Below, in pieces: positions 23,951 to 32,835 of a DNA stretch of 64,000 bases. The notes under the pieces were generated by a model. That model had not been told where the DNA came from, did no database searches, and worked only from the letters and a program-made list of their open reading frames with translations. Within the stretch, counting starts at the first letter, position 1, and each line of letters begins with the position of its first letter. Source of the DNA: Brachyspira sp. CAG:484 (GTDB taxonomy: Bacteria; Cyanobacteriota; Vampirovibrionia; Gastranaerophilales; Gastranaerophilaceae); the NCBI GenBank assembly GCA_000431315.1, contig HF989736.1, positions 117,899-181,898 on the forward strand, in the 5' to 3' direction. Position numbers and translations under genes: made by a program.

Positions 23951-26170
23951 TTAATTTTTCTTTTTCTGCTGTTTTGAATTATTGTTTTTATGATAATTTT
24001 TGCCTTGGCGCTGGTTATTTTGATGCGGAGCGTAAGATGTTTGGATTCTTTTTACGCTGTAAACATCAGGAATAGCCTGAACACAATTGATAACTTTTTT
24101 AAGAGTTTCAATATTATCAAGCTCCATACCAAGTTCAATAATTCCGATTTTGTTGCTTTTAGATTTAACGTTTGCGTAATTTATATTGATATTGTTATCT
24201 GAAACTGCTGCGATAATGTCTTTGAGCAGTCCCATTTTTTCACCTGTTTCAATTCTAATGGTGGTAGAATAAGTTTTATTAACATTCATACCGGACCAGT
24301 GAATATCCATCATTCTTTCAGGCTGGACATTTTCAAGTGTTTTACAGTCAATTCTGTGAACTGAAACCCCTTTTGAGCGTGTTACCACACCTACAATAGG
24401 TTCCCCTGGAATTGGCGAACAGCAGCGTGCAAATGAATACATAAGTCCTTCAAGCCCGACAATATCTTTTTCTGATTTCTTCCGGTTTGATGTATGGAAA
24501 CTGCTTTCCGGCGACTTTTGCTGCGGTTTTTTAAGCTTATTTATAATTTTATTAACAGTTGTTTCTCCGTAACCGAGAGCAGCAAATAAATCATCTGCGC
24601 TTACATAGTTCATCTGTTTTGCAACTCTGTCGAACTCGCCCTGCTTTACGTAATCATCAAATACAGCTTTTGTAAGTTCATGTTCAAGATTTGCTTTGCC
24701 GGTTTCCAGATGACTTTCTCTGTTATTTTTCTTAAACCACTGCTTAATTTTTGAAGAAGCCTGCTTTGTAACAACAAAGTTAAGCCAATCCAGCCGCGGT
24801 GCAGGAGTTTTTGAGGTAAGTATTTCAACAATGTCCCCGTTGTTCAATTTTGTATCAAGCTGGGCAATGCGACCGTTAATAAGCGCGCCGACAGTTTTGT
24901 TACCGACTTCGGAGTGAATTCTGTATGCAAAATCTACCGGAGTTGCATTAACCGGGAGGTCAAAAACATCACCGTTTGGAGTAAATGCAAATACCTGATC
25001 AGAAAACAAATCGAGTTTTACAGAATTAACATAATCTTCTGCGGTTGCCATATCTTTATCATATTCAACAAGCTTCCGCATCCATGAAAACTGCATATCT
25101 GACGGATTATCTGCTTTTTGAGAGCCTTTTTCTTTGTATCTCCAGTGTGCAGCAACACCATATTCTGCAACTTCGTGCATCTCCCAGGTTCTTATCTGAA
25201 CTTCTAGAGGTTTGGAGCGCGGTCCGATAACGGATGTGTGAAGCGACTGATACATGTTGCCTTTCGGCATGGCTATGTAATCCTTAAATCTTCCCGGTAT
25301 CGGCTTAAACTGTGAGTGTATAAGCCCGAGAACTTCATAACATTCTTTCTCTGTATCAACTATAACGCGCACTGCTGTAATGTCGTAAAGGTCATGGAAG
25401 GCGATATTCAGACGTTTCATCTTTGAATAAATACTGTAATAATGTTTGGCACGTCCTGTGATTTGTGCATTTATCCCGCTTTTTTTAACATCTTTTGAAA
25501 TTTTGTCAATGAGGAGCTGAACAGTCATTTCGCGTTCTGCTTTTGTCTGTGAAACAAGCTGGGCAATTTCAAAGTATTTATCCGGTTCAAGGTACCTTAG
25601 CGATAAATCTTCAAGTTCAGCCTTAATTTTCCCCATACCTAAGCGGTTAGCAAGCGGGGCAAAAATATCAAGAGTTTCGCGTGCTATTTTCTGCTGCTTT
25701 GGTGCTGCCATAAAGTTCAGCGTGCGCATGTTGTGAAGCCGGTCTGCAAGTTTCAGGAAAATAATTCTGATGTCATTTGCCATAGCAATAAACAATCTGC
25801 GGAAGTTTTCAGCCTGACGTTCTTCCTTAGACTTGAACTGGAGCTTGCCAAGCTTTGTCACTCCCTGAACAAGAGTTAAAACATCTTTGCCGAAAAGCTG
25901 CTCAATCTCTTCAGGCTTAGTGTCTGTATCTTCGAGAATATCATGAAGAAATGCCGCTATAATTGTATGAGTGTCGGCTTTTAAGTTAACAAGAATTTTT
26001 GCAACCTCAACAGGATGAATTATGTATGGCTCTTCCGAAACCCTGTACTGCCCGCTGTGAAGTCTTTCTGCAAAATGAAAAGCCTGTTCTATTTTGTTTA
26101 TATCATCAGGATTTCGTTCCTGTGTAATTAATTCTTGTTTAATATCTGTAAAAAGTGATTTTTCTGACAT
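23951..26170 (-). CDS. rel: Bifunctional (p)ppGpp synthetase/hydrolase
   Basis: This enzyme makes and degrades the stringent-response alarmone. In order: HD hydrolase domain (about residues 25-180) with intact HDILED; synthetase domain (about 230-350) with GRAKHYYSIYSKM, YDITAVRV and RFKDYIAMPKGNMYQS; TGS domain (about 385-445, VFAFTPNGDVFDLP); and a C-terminal ACT domain (about 645-715). The RxKD motif is typical of bifunctional Rel/SpoT rather than monofunctional RelA. The last 25 residues are a low-complexity Asn/Gln/Lys tail not found in most family members. It is the only such gene in the window. Confidence 0.96.
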   Translation of the reverse strand: MSEKSLFTDIKQELITQERNPDDINKIEQAFHFAERLHSGQYRVSEEPYIIHPVEVAKILVNLKADTHTIIAAFLHDILEDTDTKPEEIEQLFGKDVLTLVQGVTKLGKLQFKSKEERQAENFRRLFIAMANDIRIIFLKLADRLHNMRTLNFMAAPKQQKIARETLDIFAPLANRLGMGKIKAELEDLSLRYLEPDKYFEIAQLVSQTKAEREMTVQLLIDKISKDVKKSGINAQITGRAKHYYSIYSKMKRLNIAFHDLYDITAVRVIVDTEKECYEVLGLIHSQFKPIPGRFKDYIAMPKGNMYQSLHTSVIGPRSKPLEVQIRTWEMHEVAEYGVAAHWRYKEKGSQKADNPSDMQFSWMRKLVEYDKDMATAEDYVNSVKLDLFSDQVFAFTPNGDVFDLPVNATPVDFAYRIHSEVGNKTVGALINGRIAQLDTKLNNGDIVEILTSKTPAPRLDWLNFVVTKQASSKIKQWFKKNNRESHLETGKANLEHELTKAVFDDYVKQGEFDRVAKQMNYVSADDLFAALGYGETTVNKIINKLKKPQQKSPESSFHTSNRKKSEKDIVGLEGLMYSFARCCSPIPGEPIVGVVTRSKGVSVHRIDCKTLENVQPERMMDIHWSGMNVNKTYSTTIRIETGEKMGLLKDIIAAVSDNNININYANVKSKSNKIGIIELGMELDNIETLKKVINCVQAIPDVYSVKRIQTSYAPHQNNQRQGKNYHKNNNSKQQKKKN

Positions 26171-26243
26171 GATATAATAATAATACGAATTTTATTTTAA
26201 ATTTTCAAGAAAAACCCGTAAATATCATACATAAGGATTACAG

Positions 26244-26528
26244 ATGATAAAAGAAACAAAAGACGGCATAGAATTTCAGCTCAGGATTTCACCTAACGCA
26301 TCAAAAAATGAAGTAATAAAAACCTCCGAAAGTGTCAAGATTAAAATTACAGCGCCGCCTGTGGACGGCAAAGCAAATAAATGTCTGATTGAATATCTTT
26401 CAAAGCTTTTTAGAGTTCCTAAAACGTCAATCGTGATTTTGCGCGGTGAAACTTCAAAAGATAAAACGCTGTTGATTAAAATTTCAGATGATGATAAGAT
26501 AAAACTTGTTAAAAATATATTGGAATAA
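26244..26528 (+). CDS. DUF167 (YggU) family protein
   Basis: The 94-residue protein has the family core RISPNASKNEVI and ITAPPVDGKANKCLIEYLSK (split here as ITAPPVDGKAN and KCLIEYLSK), ending in GETSKDKTLLI. DUF167 proteins are small, widely conserved and of unknown function. Divergent from rel with 73 bases between, and 18 bases upstream of an exported protein gene. Confidence 0.9.
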   Translation: MIKETKDGIEFQLRISPNASKNEVIKTSESVKIKITAPPVDGKANKCLIEYLSKLFRVPKTSIVILRGETSKDKTLLIKISDDDKIKLVKNILE

Positions 26529-26546
26529 TTAAAAGGAGTTATTTTA

Positions 26547-27605
26547 ATGAAAAAAGTTATGGTATCAACGCTTGCAGCATTGCTTGTACTAGGCGGTATG
26601 TCTGCTGCGTTTGCTTTTGGCAAAAAGCCTGAAAGTATTGCACTTTTACCTGCAATGAAGTCTGAATCGGCTGCAACAAACAGAATTTGGGTCGGCACTT
26701 TCCAGCTTGCCTGGAATGACCTGATGGATGGAATTGTAAAAGGTCCGGTTGAATTTAAAGGTTACAAATCAAGAACAGCTAAGCTTTTAAATAAAAAAAG
26801 CTTTACAACTGATGACATTTCAGAAGATTCTTATTACACAACATACGGAGAAATTTCACCGGAGCTGAAAACAAAGATTGAAACAGCAATTAAAGAAAAA
26901 TTTGACGAAACCAGTGATGTGCTGAATGCTATTGACTGGACACCGGCACCGGAAAAATATCTTGTTTATGCAATGCTGAAAAAGGATTTCAAATTCCTGA
27001 CAGCTTTTGACAAACTTAAACCTGCGAAATTCGGTTCTAACAGAAATAAAGTTGATTACTTCGGTATTGACAAAAATAGCGATAAAATCCTTCGCAAAAC
27101 AGTTCATGTTATGTTCTATAACTCATCAAGAGATTTTGCTGTAGCAATAAATACACAGGGTGCAGATGTTGTATATTTGTACAGAACTAATGATGATGAA
27201 AATTTTGATAAATTATATTCAAATATGTTTATTAAAAGATCAGAATTTAATGGAAATTCAGACTTTACAGATAAAGATGAGCTGAAAGTTCCGAATATTA
27301 ACCTTTACAAAGAACAGTCATTCAGTGAACTTTGCGGACGTGAAGTTAAAGGTACAAAGTTTATGATAGACCAGGCTCTTGAAACGGTTGATTTCAAAAT
27401 GGATAACGAAGGTGTTAAGCTGAAAAGTGAAGCTGTAATTGCAACAAGAATGTCTGCAATGCTTCCTCCGGCAAAAGTAAAACCGAGAAAATTCTATTTT
27501 GATGATACATATGTAATCTTCTTGCAGGAATCAGGTAAAGATAAACCATACTTTGCAATGAGAGTAAACGATGTTGAAACAATCAACAAAACAGGAAGAA
27601 AATAA
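26547..27605 (+). CDS. Exported protein, weakly serpin-like at its C-terminus
   Basis: Residues 1-23 form a signal peptide (basic start, VSTLAALLVLGG, then AFAF). The 330-residue mature part is soluble. The last 40 residues, with FYFDDTYVIFLQESGKDKP and YFAMRVND, resemble the closing strands of serpin protease inhibitors, and NIHF-type or reactive-loop motifs cannot be confirmed, so this is only a suggestion. A good AAAGGAGTT ribosome site is present. Its stop codon is 31 bases before the headless prepilin sequence, in the same reading frame. Confidence 0.65.
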   Translation: MKKVMVSTLAALLVLGGMSAAFAFGKKPESIALLPAMKSESAATNRIWVGTFQLAWNDLMDGIVKGPVEFKGYKSRTAKLLNKKSFTTDDISEDSYYTTYGEISPELKTKIETAIKEKFDETSDVLNAIDWTPAPEKYLVYAMLKKDFKFLTAFDKLKPAKFGSNRNKVDYFGIDKNSDKILRKTVHVMFYNSSRDFAVAINTQGADVVYLYRTNDDENFDKLYSNMFIKRSEFNGNSDFTDKDELKVPNINLYKEQSFSELCGREVKGTKFMIDQALETVDFKMDNEGVKLKSEAVIATRMSAMLPPAKVKPRKFYFDDTYVIFLQESGKDKPYFAMRVNDVETINKTGRK

Positions 27606-27635
27606 AAGATAAAATAAACATATAGGGCGGCGGGT

Positions 27636-28025
27636 TTTCAAAACCATGTTGTTAAAACTGCCACAGGAACAGGTTGGAGTGCTTCAGGTAAGGCTGGAAA
27701 AACATCACTTACAGCTTTTGGAGCTACAAATAATTATATATTATTCTTCAATGATGGTATAACATTTACATTTCCGAAGAACGCCGGCAATTGTCAAGAC
27801 TACAATGCTGCTGCCGGGGTTACAACAGACAAAAGATGCTACGGTATGATTGATGTTAACGGCGAAAAGAACCCTAACAAGATGGTTACTTGCGATTCTG
27901 GTAAAACCGGTGACAATTGCGAAGTATCTAACCCAACTGATATTTATCCGGTTGTTATGTATGACCAGACTATCTTGCCTGCTACTAGAGCCGGTGAAGC
28001 TGTTCTTTACGGCGCTGGTAAATAA
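27636..28025 (+). pseudogene. Headless prepilin copy (possible silent cassette)
   Basis: An open frame to TAA at 28023-28025 encodes the C-terminal 130 or so residues of a prepilin without start codon, leader or hydrophobic stalk. Homology to the intact gene at 9901 begins at about VVKT (27648), continues through FFNDGITFTFPK, CYGMIDVNGEKNPNK and SNPTDIYPVVMYDQTILPA, and ends at GAGK. Nucleotide identity is highest in the last 90 bases. The middle has several residue changes and small gaps, so it is a variant, not a simple copy. The frame is intact, with no stop codon inside, which is unexpected for a decaying remnant and is typical of donor cassettes for pilin variation. Confidence 0.85.
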
Positions 28026-28043
28026 TATAGAGTTGAAGGCGGC

Positions 28044-28114
28044 GGCATTAGAAACCTTGTCTGCAGAAACGAGCAGAGCAGACTGTATAAAAGCCGGATT
28101 TAGTGCCTAATGCC
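28044..28114 (+). other. Nested inverted repeats after the headless prepilin copy
   Basis: GGCATTAG (28044-28051) pairs with CTAATGCC (28107-28114) and encloses GTCTGC (28059-28064) paired with GCAGAC (28078-28083). The region is non-coding and would fold as a long stem-loop in RNA or extruded DNA. A GGCGGCGG motif lies on both sides of the cassette (27626-27634 and 28038-28045). Confidence 0.5.
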
Positions 28115-28126
28115 CAATTACAATTT

Positions 28127-28149
28127 ATCTTTTTGTTATAATCTGCGGA
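28127..28149 (+). repeat. 23-base 3' element shared with the intact prepilin locus (copy 2)
   Basis: Identical over 23 bases to 10788-10810 and in the same position between a prepilin 3' end and a terminator. Confidence 0.85.
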
Positions 28150-28173
28150 GGCTATGACTTCCGCTTTTCTTTT
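28145..28173 (+). terminator. Terminator after the headless prepilin copy
   Basis: GCGGA (28145-28149) pairs with TCCGC (28160-28164) and is followed by TTTTCTTTT. It is the counterpart of the terminator at 10806. Confidence 0.65.
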
Positions 28174-28248
28174 GCATTTCTTAATAATATTTTCAAAACG
28201 GTTTTACCTGAGAAAGTATCATAGATTATTTTGTTATATAATTAGTTT

Positions 28249-29073
28249 ATGAAAAAATGGCGTATATTTTTAGGTTATTTGATTTTAATCCTGATAGCAA
28301 TAAGTATGCTTTATCCTTTCTTTGCTATGGTTAACCTTTCTTTTGTAAATGATGATGCTATATTTTCACAGGCAGGTAAAATTTTATATTCAGGATTTAC
28401 TCTTGAAAATTACAAAAACGTATTTACACAAATTCCTTTGAGCAGATATTTTCTTAACAGTTTAATTGTAGCTTCCGTTACAACTGCCGGTCAGGTAATC
28501 TTTGCGGCTCTTGCCGGATATGCTTTTGCAAGGTTTAATTTTAAATTCAAAAACCTGCTTTTTCTCATAATACTTATCACAATGCTTGTTCCGCCTCAGG
28601 TTAATATTATACCTTTATTCTTTTTAATGCGTGAGCTTCATCTAATTGATACTTATTCAGCATTAATTCTGCCGGGGCTTTTTGGCGGATTTGGGATTTT
28701 TCTTATGAGGCAGTACTTTCTCGGCTTCCCTAAAGATCTGGAAGAAGCTGCTAAAATTGACGGCTGCAATTTATTTGAAACATTTTTTAAAATTGCTCTC
28801 CCGCTTGCTCTACCTACAGTTACAACACTTGCAATGTTCACTTTTGTAACAACATGGAACAGCTTTATGTGGCCGCTTATCGTTACAAACTCGGAAAGTA
28901 TGCGCACACTTCCGGTCGGGCTTGCTATATTTAAAGGAAGTTTCAGAGAAATCACACTCTGGGGTGAACTTCTTGCCTGTTCTGTAATTTGTACCATTCC
29001 TGTTATTGGGGTATTTTTAGCAGGTAAAAAGTATTTTATCAACGATATTATGCAGGGCGGTGTAAAAGAATAA
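28249..29073 (+). CDS. Sugar ABC transporter permease, MalG type
   Basis: A 274-residue inner-membrane protein with six predicted helices. The cytoplasmic coupling loop EEAAKIDGCNLFETFFKIALP (read here as EEAAKIDGCN and FKIALP, about residues 165-185) is the EAA motif that docks on the ATPase of carbohydrate importers of the MalFGK type. The final segment KYFINDIMQGGVKE is typical of MalG/UgpE partners. No MalF-type partner, binding protein or ATPase is adjacent, so it must work with subunits encoded elsewhere. A TATAAT box ends 6 bases before the ATG, with no clear -35. Confidence 0.9.
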   Translation: MKKWRIFLGYLILILIAISMLYPFFAMVNLSFVNDDAIFSQAGKILYSGFTLENYKNVFTQIPLSRYFLNSLIVASVTTAGQVIFAALAGYAFARFNFKFKNLLFLIILITMLVPPQVNIIPLFFLMRELHLIDTYSALILPGLFGGFGIFLMRQYFLGFPKDLEEAAKIDGCNLFETFFKIALPLALPTVTTLAMFTFVTTWNSFMWPLIVTNSESMRTLPVGLAIFKGSFREITLWGELLACSVICTIPVIGVFLAGKKYFINDIMQGGVKE

Positions 29074-29155
29074 AGCACAAGCTTATTTTAAAATATTTCT
29101 CAATATATATATTATAAAAAATGTTTGTGATAACATTAAGTCGGAGAAATTTATT

Positions 29156-29950
29156 ATGCCGGAAAATTATGGAATAGCACTTTTAATAACTTTATTTGCA
29201 GGTTTAGCTACTGCAATCGGTGCAGGAATTGCTTTCGTTGTAAAAAAAGACAACATGAAAGCTCTTTCTATAGGACTTGGCTTTTCTGCCGGGGTTATGA
29301 TTTTTTTATCATTTATTGATATTATCCCTACTGCCGGAAATATGTTAAAAGACGTTTTTCCAAATGATTTTGAATGGGTAGTATACGGCGGATTTATTCT
29401 TGGTTTGCTCGTTGCAATACTTATAGACTATTTTCTTCCTGATCACGTTGAGGAAGAAGAACTGCTTAACCCTGAAGTGCCCTGCATGAAACATAATCAT
29501 ATGATAAAAAGAGCCGGATTGATGACTGCTGTAGCAATATGTATTCATAACTTTCCGGAAGGTATGGCGACATTCCTTGCCTCAACTCATAACCTTACAC
29601 TCGGAATTTCTGTAGCTTTTGCAATCGCTATTCATAATATTCCGGAAGGTATTGCGGTTGCGCTTCCTATTTACCATGCAACAGGTAAAAAACGTTACGC
29701 TATGCTTTATGCTGCACTTTCAGGAATTTCAGAACCTATAGGCGCTGTTATCGGAATGTTTTTAATCCAGCTCTTTATGCCGGAAATTATGGTAGGCGTA
29801 TCTATGGCAGCCGTTGCAGGTATTATGATTTACATATCCTTTGATACACTTCTGCCGCTTGCTAAAGAATACGGGAACTGGCACTTATCTATGGTAGGCA
29901 TTATGACAGGAATTCTCTTCATATGGGTAAGCCTGCTTTTACTGCCGTAA
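29156..29950 (+). CDS. zupT: Zinc/iron transporter of the ZIP family
   Basis: The 264-residue protein has eight membrane helices. The metal-binding helices carry HNFPEGMATF (about residues 131-140) and HNIPEGIAVALP (about 163-174), the paired HNxPEG motifs of ZupT, which imports divalent metal ions. Length and topology match bacterial ZupT. A CGGAGAA ribosome site precedes the ATG. It stands as a single gene. Confidence 0.93.
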   Translation: MPENYGIALLITLFAGLATAIGAGIAFVVKKDNMKALSIGLGFSAGVMIFLSFIDIIPTAGNMLKDVFPNDFEWVVYGGFILGLLVAILIDYFLPDHVEEEELLNPEVPCMKHNHMIKRAGLMTAVAICIHNFPEGMATFLASTHNLTLGISVAFAIAIHNIPEGIAVALPIYHATGKKRYAMLYAALSGISEPIGAVIGMFLIQLFMPEIMVGVSMAAVAGIMIYISFDTLLPLAKEYGNWHLSMVGIMTGILFIWVSLLLLP

Positions 29951-30024
29951 AACCCTAAAACTCTATGTCCGAGCTTTTCTCAACCAGCCCTGACACTCTA
30001 TAATTTTTGAGGTAATATATAATT

Positions 30025-31059
30025 ATGAAAGATTGTCTTAAAAAACTTATGGCAAATGAAGATCTGAGCTTTGCCGAAATTAATGATATAGTCCAAAAAA
30101 TTGCTCATAATGAGGCATCTGATGCTCAAATCGGAGCGTTTCTTGTTGGAATTACGAATAAAGGAGTTTCTAATGAGGAATTTTATTCATTTGCCAGCGC
30201 AATGAGGAATTTTGCAATACGTGTTAAAACAGATAAATATGTTGTTGATGCCTGCGGAACCGGCGCTGATATGTCCCGGACAATTAATATTTCAACAGCA
30301 GCCTCCATTGCCGCTAATACTTGCGGTGTAAATGTTATTAAACAAACTAACTCGTCAATTACAAGCGCTTGCGGAAGTACTGACTTTTTAAGCGCATTGG
30401 GAATTGAGATTACAAGAACTCCGGAGAAAGCGCTAGAAAATTTTGACAGAAACGGAATTACATTTGTTCACTCGCCTTATTTCAATAATTTCGCAAAAAT
30501 AAACAATCCGATCCGCCAGCAAATCGGGATTAAAACAATATTTAATTACCTCGGTCCGTTAATTAATCCTTCATTTCCTGACGCACAGCTTTTAGGGGTA
30601 TCTTCAAACGAAATGTGCGATAAGATGGCTTATGCCTTAATGAAACTGGGAACTGACAGGGCGCTTGTTGTAAACGGACTTGAACCAAACCTTGATGAAA
30701 TTAGTATTTGCTCTAAGACAAGAGTTCTTGAGCTTAAAAACGGTGAAATCTCCGAATACTATCTATCTCCTGAGGATTTTGGAATAAAGACAGCTGGGTT
30801 GAAAGAAATTCAGGGTGGAAACGGACACGACAATGCGAGATTTGTCACTGAAGTATTTAAAGGTGAAAGACAGGATGCAATGTTTGATATTATTAGCCTT
30901 AATGCCGGAGCCATGATTTATTTATCCGGCTTAAAACCTTCAATCAAAGAGGGATTCAAGCTTGCAGCTGAAACCATATTAAGCGGAAAAGTCTTTGAAA
31001 AATTACAGGAATTACAAAAATGCGGGGTTATAAAAAGTGAATTTATCAAATCTGTTTGA
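30025..31059 (+). CDS. TrpD-family anthranilate phosphoribosyltransferase homologue with altered motifs
   Basis: The fold and length (344 residues) match TrpD, which joins anthranilate to PRPP in tryptophan synthesis, and NISTAAS, IGIKTIFNYLGPLINP and LNAGAMIYLSG are well conserved. However the PRPP and anthranilate site residues differ: GTGGD is GTGAD, KHGNRS is KQTNSS, and the usual PxxHPAMK stretch reads PYFNNFAK. No other trp gene is near. It overlaps the following radical SAM gene by 23 bases. It may be a paralogue acting on another aromatic or amine acceptor, or a rapidly evolving TrpD; I cannot decide. Confidence 0.8.
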   Translation: MKDCLKKLMANEDLSFAEINDIVQKIAHNEASDAQIGAFLVGITNKGVSNEEFYSFASAMRNFAIRVKTDKYVVDACGTGADMSRTINISTAASIAANTCGVNVIKQTNSSITSACGSTDFLSALGIEITRTPEKALENFDRNGITFVHSPYFNNFAKINNPIRQQIGIKTIFNYLGPLINPSFPDAQLLGVSSNEMCDKMAYALMKLGTDRALVVNGLEPNLDEISICSKTRVLELKNGEISEYYLSPEDFGIKTAGLKEIQGGNGHDNARFVTEVFKGERQDAMFDIISLNAGAMIYLSGLKPSIKEGFKLAAETILSGKVFEKLQELQKCGVIKSEFIKSV

Positions 31060-32104
31060 CATTGGCAGAAATCTGTATGCTATGCCTTCATATAATGACA
31101 GAAGCGGAAAAGCGCCTATGCCTTTGAGATATTTTTTTGAACTCACTTACCGCTGTAATCTCCAGTGTCCTTATTGTTATGTAGGAAATGAACGAAACCG
31201 GGAAGAGCTTACAACTGATGAGTGGTTTAATATTATTGACCAGATTCCTTTTTATTCTTTTGTAACCCTGGTCGGCGGAGAACCTCTTATTAGAAAAGAT
31301 TTTATTGATATTCTCATGCGTACTGCCAGGAAAACCTCCGGTAAGTTAAACGTTGTATCCAACGGGATTTTAATAAACGATGAAATAATTAAAGCTTTTA
31401 TAAAAAGCAGGATGATGCTTCTTTCTGTTTCGCTTGACGGCTACGGGAAAAATCACGACAAAAACAGGGCAAAAGACGGGATATGGGATAAAATTATGTC
31501 GAATTTTGAAAATATGAATACCCGTAAAAAGCGTCCTATGATTGATATTAAAACTATTGTGCTCGAGAACAATCTTGATGATCTGGTAAAGCTTTACAAA
31601 ATGTGCGATGAGATGAAGTTTAACTTTCTTTCTGTTTCATTCCTGCGGAACAACAACCTCAAGCAGAATTCCGTTCTTTTTAACAGCTTTGTACCTGAAT
31701 TTAATGCAAATTATCCAATACAAAAGTATTTTGATATGGAGCATTTCAAAGAAGTCTACAGAGAGCTGGAAAGCCTTAGCAAAAAATCAAAAGTTCAGAT
31801 TAGATTTTCTCCGAAATTTGAGTATGCAAAAAATCCGCTAGAAAAAATTGAAGAATTTTTTAATACTCCGGCAGAAAAACCGGTTGCAGAAATTTACAAG
31901 CCATGTATGTATCCGTTTTCAAATATGATGATTAACCCGTCCGGAGATGTCTATCCATGCCTGTCACAAAAAATAGGCAATGTAAAAGAGAGGTCTGTTA
32001 AAGAAGTTTTCAACCTGCCGCATTACAGGTGTTTCAGGAAAAATCTTCAAGCTGCAAAAGTATTCGGTGCCTGCCAGATGTGCTGTGAGTTATGCCTTAA
32101 GTAG
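31037..32104 (+). CDS. Radical SAM protein with SPASM-type C-terminus
   Basis: The 355-residue protein starts with GTG inside the preceding gene. The CxxxCxxC motif that binds the radical 4Fe-4S cluster is CNLQCPYC (about residues 40-47), followed by VGGEPLIRKDF. The C-terminal part has further cysteines (KPCMYPFS, VYPCLSQK, GACQMCCELC) in a SPASM-like arrangement for auxiliary clusters, as in enzymes that modify peptides or cofactors. No precursor-peptide gene is evident next to it. Its coupling with the TrpD homologue suggests a shared pathway, which is inference. Confidence 0.9.
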   Translation: MNLSNLFDIGRNLYAMPSYNDRSGKAPMPLRYFFELTYRCNLQCPYCYVGNERNREELTTDEWFNIIDQIPFYSFVTLVGGEPLIRKDFIDILMRTARKTSGKLNVVSNGILINDEIIKAFIKSRMMLLSVSLDGYGKNHDKNRAKDGIWDKIMSNFENMNTRKKRPMIDIKTIVLENNLDDLVKLYKMCDEMKFNFLSVSFLRNNNLKQNSVLFNSFVPEFNANYPIQKYFDMEHFKEVYRELESLSKKSKVQIRFSPKFEYAKNPLEKIEEFFNTPAEKPVAEIYKPCMYPFSNMMINPSGDVYPCLSQKIGNVKERSVKEVFNLPHYRCFRKNLQAAKVFGACQMCCELCLK

Positions 32105-32803
32105 CTAACTCTTTGGCAGATTTTTAAAATAATCTTTTTCTGTCATTGCTCTGTATGCACAGGTAAATCCGTTTGCGACATTTGTACTGCCAGCTTTACA
32201 GTAATTTTTGTAATCCCCGCTCCATCTGGTTGATGTCGTATTAGGAGCTCCCATAGGCAAAAGCTTTCCGTCTTCCTGAATTTGGAAAAGGAAAAAATCG
32301 TGCCCAAATCTGTTAGGTTTTTTATTTATTCCGTTGACATCTACCCCTATTGTTATCTTGTTCAAAGGGGTACAGTGATTAACTGCAATAAACATTGTAT
32401 TTGCAACAGTATACTGTCCATCGTCAAGCCAGCCTGCTGCAGAATAATTTCCTGTAAAGGAACGATATTTATCCAGACCTGTTTCTTTTCCATCTTCATC
32501 TTTCCCTGTTGAGGAAGAACATCCGTCTTTACCGCAGTCCACAAGCTTTACAAAGTATTCTTTGTATGCTTTTGCAAAATCATCTGTACAGGCTCGATAG
32601 TTATCATAGTTAGCAACAAATCCCTGTTCTGAATTTAATCTGTTGAGAGCCTGGCTTATTATGCTATATGCCTGTTTATACTGAGTTTCAAGCTCCTTAT
32701 TCTGTGTTAAATTTACAAGTGCAGGCATTGTCATAGATGCAACGATACCTATAATTCCCAGTGTTATCAGGACTTCTGCTAATGTAAAGGCTTGTATTTT
32801 CAT
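32105..32803 (-). CDS. Type IV prepilin-like protein
   Basis: The 232-residue protein has a five-residue leader and FTLAEVLITLGIIG, with mature start at Phe6, then a hydrophobic stalk and a globular domain with four to eight cysteines and WSGDYKNYCKAGSTN near the end. It resembles the phase-variable prepilin at 55356 more than the one at 9901: both share YWKNLP/YFKNLP ends and GVDVNGINKKPN versus VDVNGIKKKPN. It is divergent from an XRE gene. The near-consensus promoter and operator repeats upstream indicate tight control. Confidence 0.93.
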   Translation of the reverse strand: MKIQAFTLAEVLITLGIIGIVASMTMPALVNLTQNKELETQYKQAYSIISQALNRLNSEQGFVANYDNYRACTDDFAKAYKEYFVKLVDCGKDGCSSSTGKDEDGKETGLDKYRSFTGNYSAAGWLDDGQYTVANTMFIAVNHCTPLNKITIGVDVNGINKKPNRFGHDFFLFQIQEDGKLLPMGAPNTTSTRWSGDYKNYCKAGSTNVANGFTCAYRAMTEKDYFKNLPKS

Positions 32804-32835
32804 AGTTATTCCCTCATTTTAGTTAATAAATCATT

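Noticed and set aside
27850..28110. 86-codon open frame over the headless prepilin copy
   Set aside because: It is in another frame than the clear prepilin homology and is a shadow of it.
28249..29073. Complete sugar ABC importer operon
   Set aside because: Only one permease gene is present; its neighbours are a prepilin remnant and a zinc transporter.
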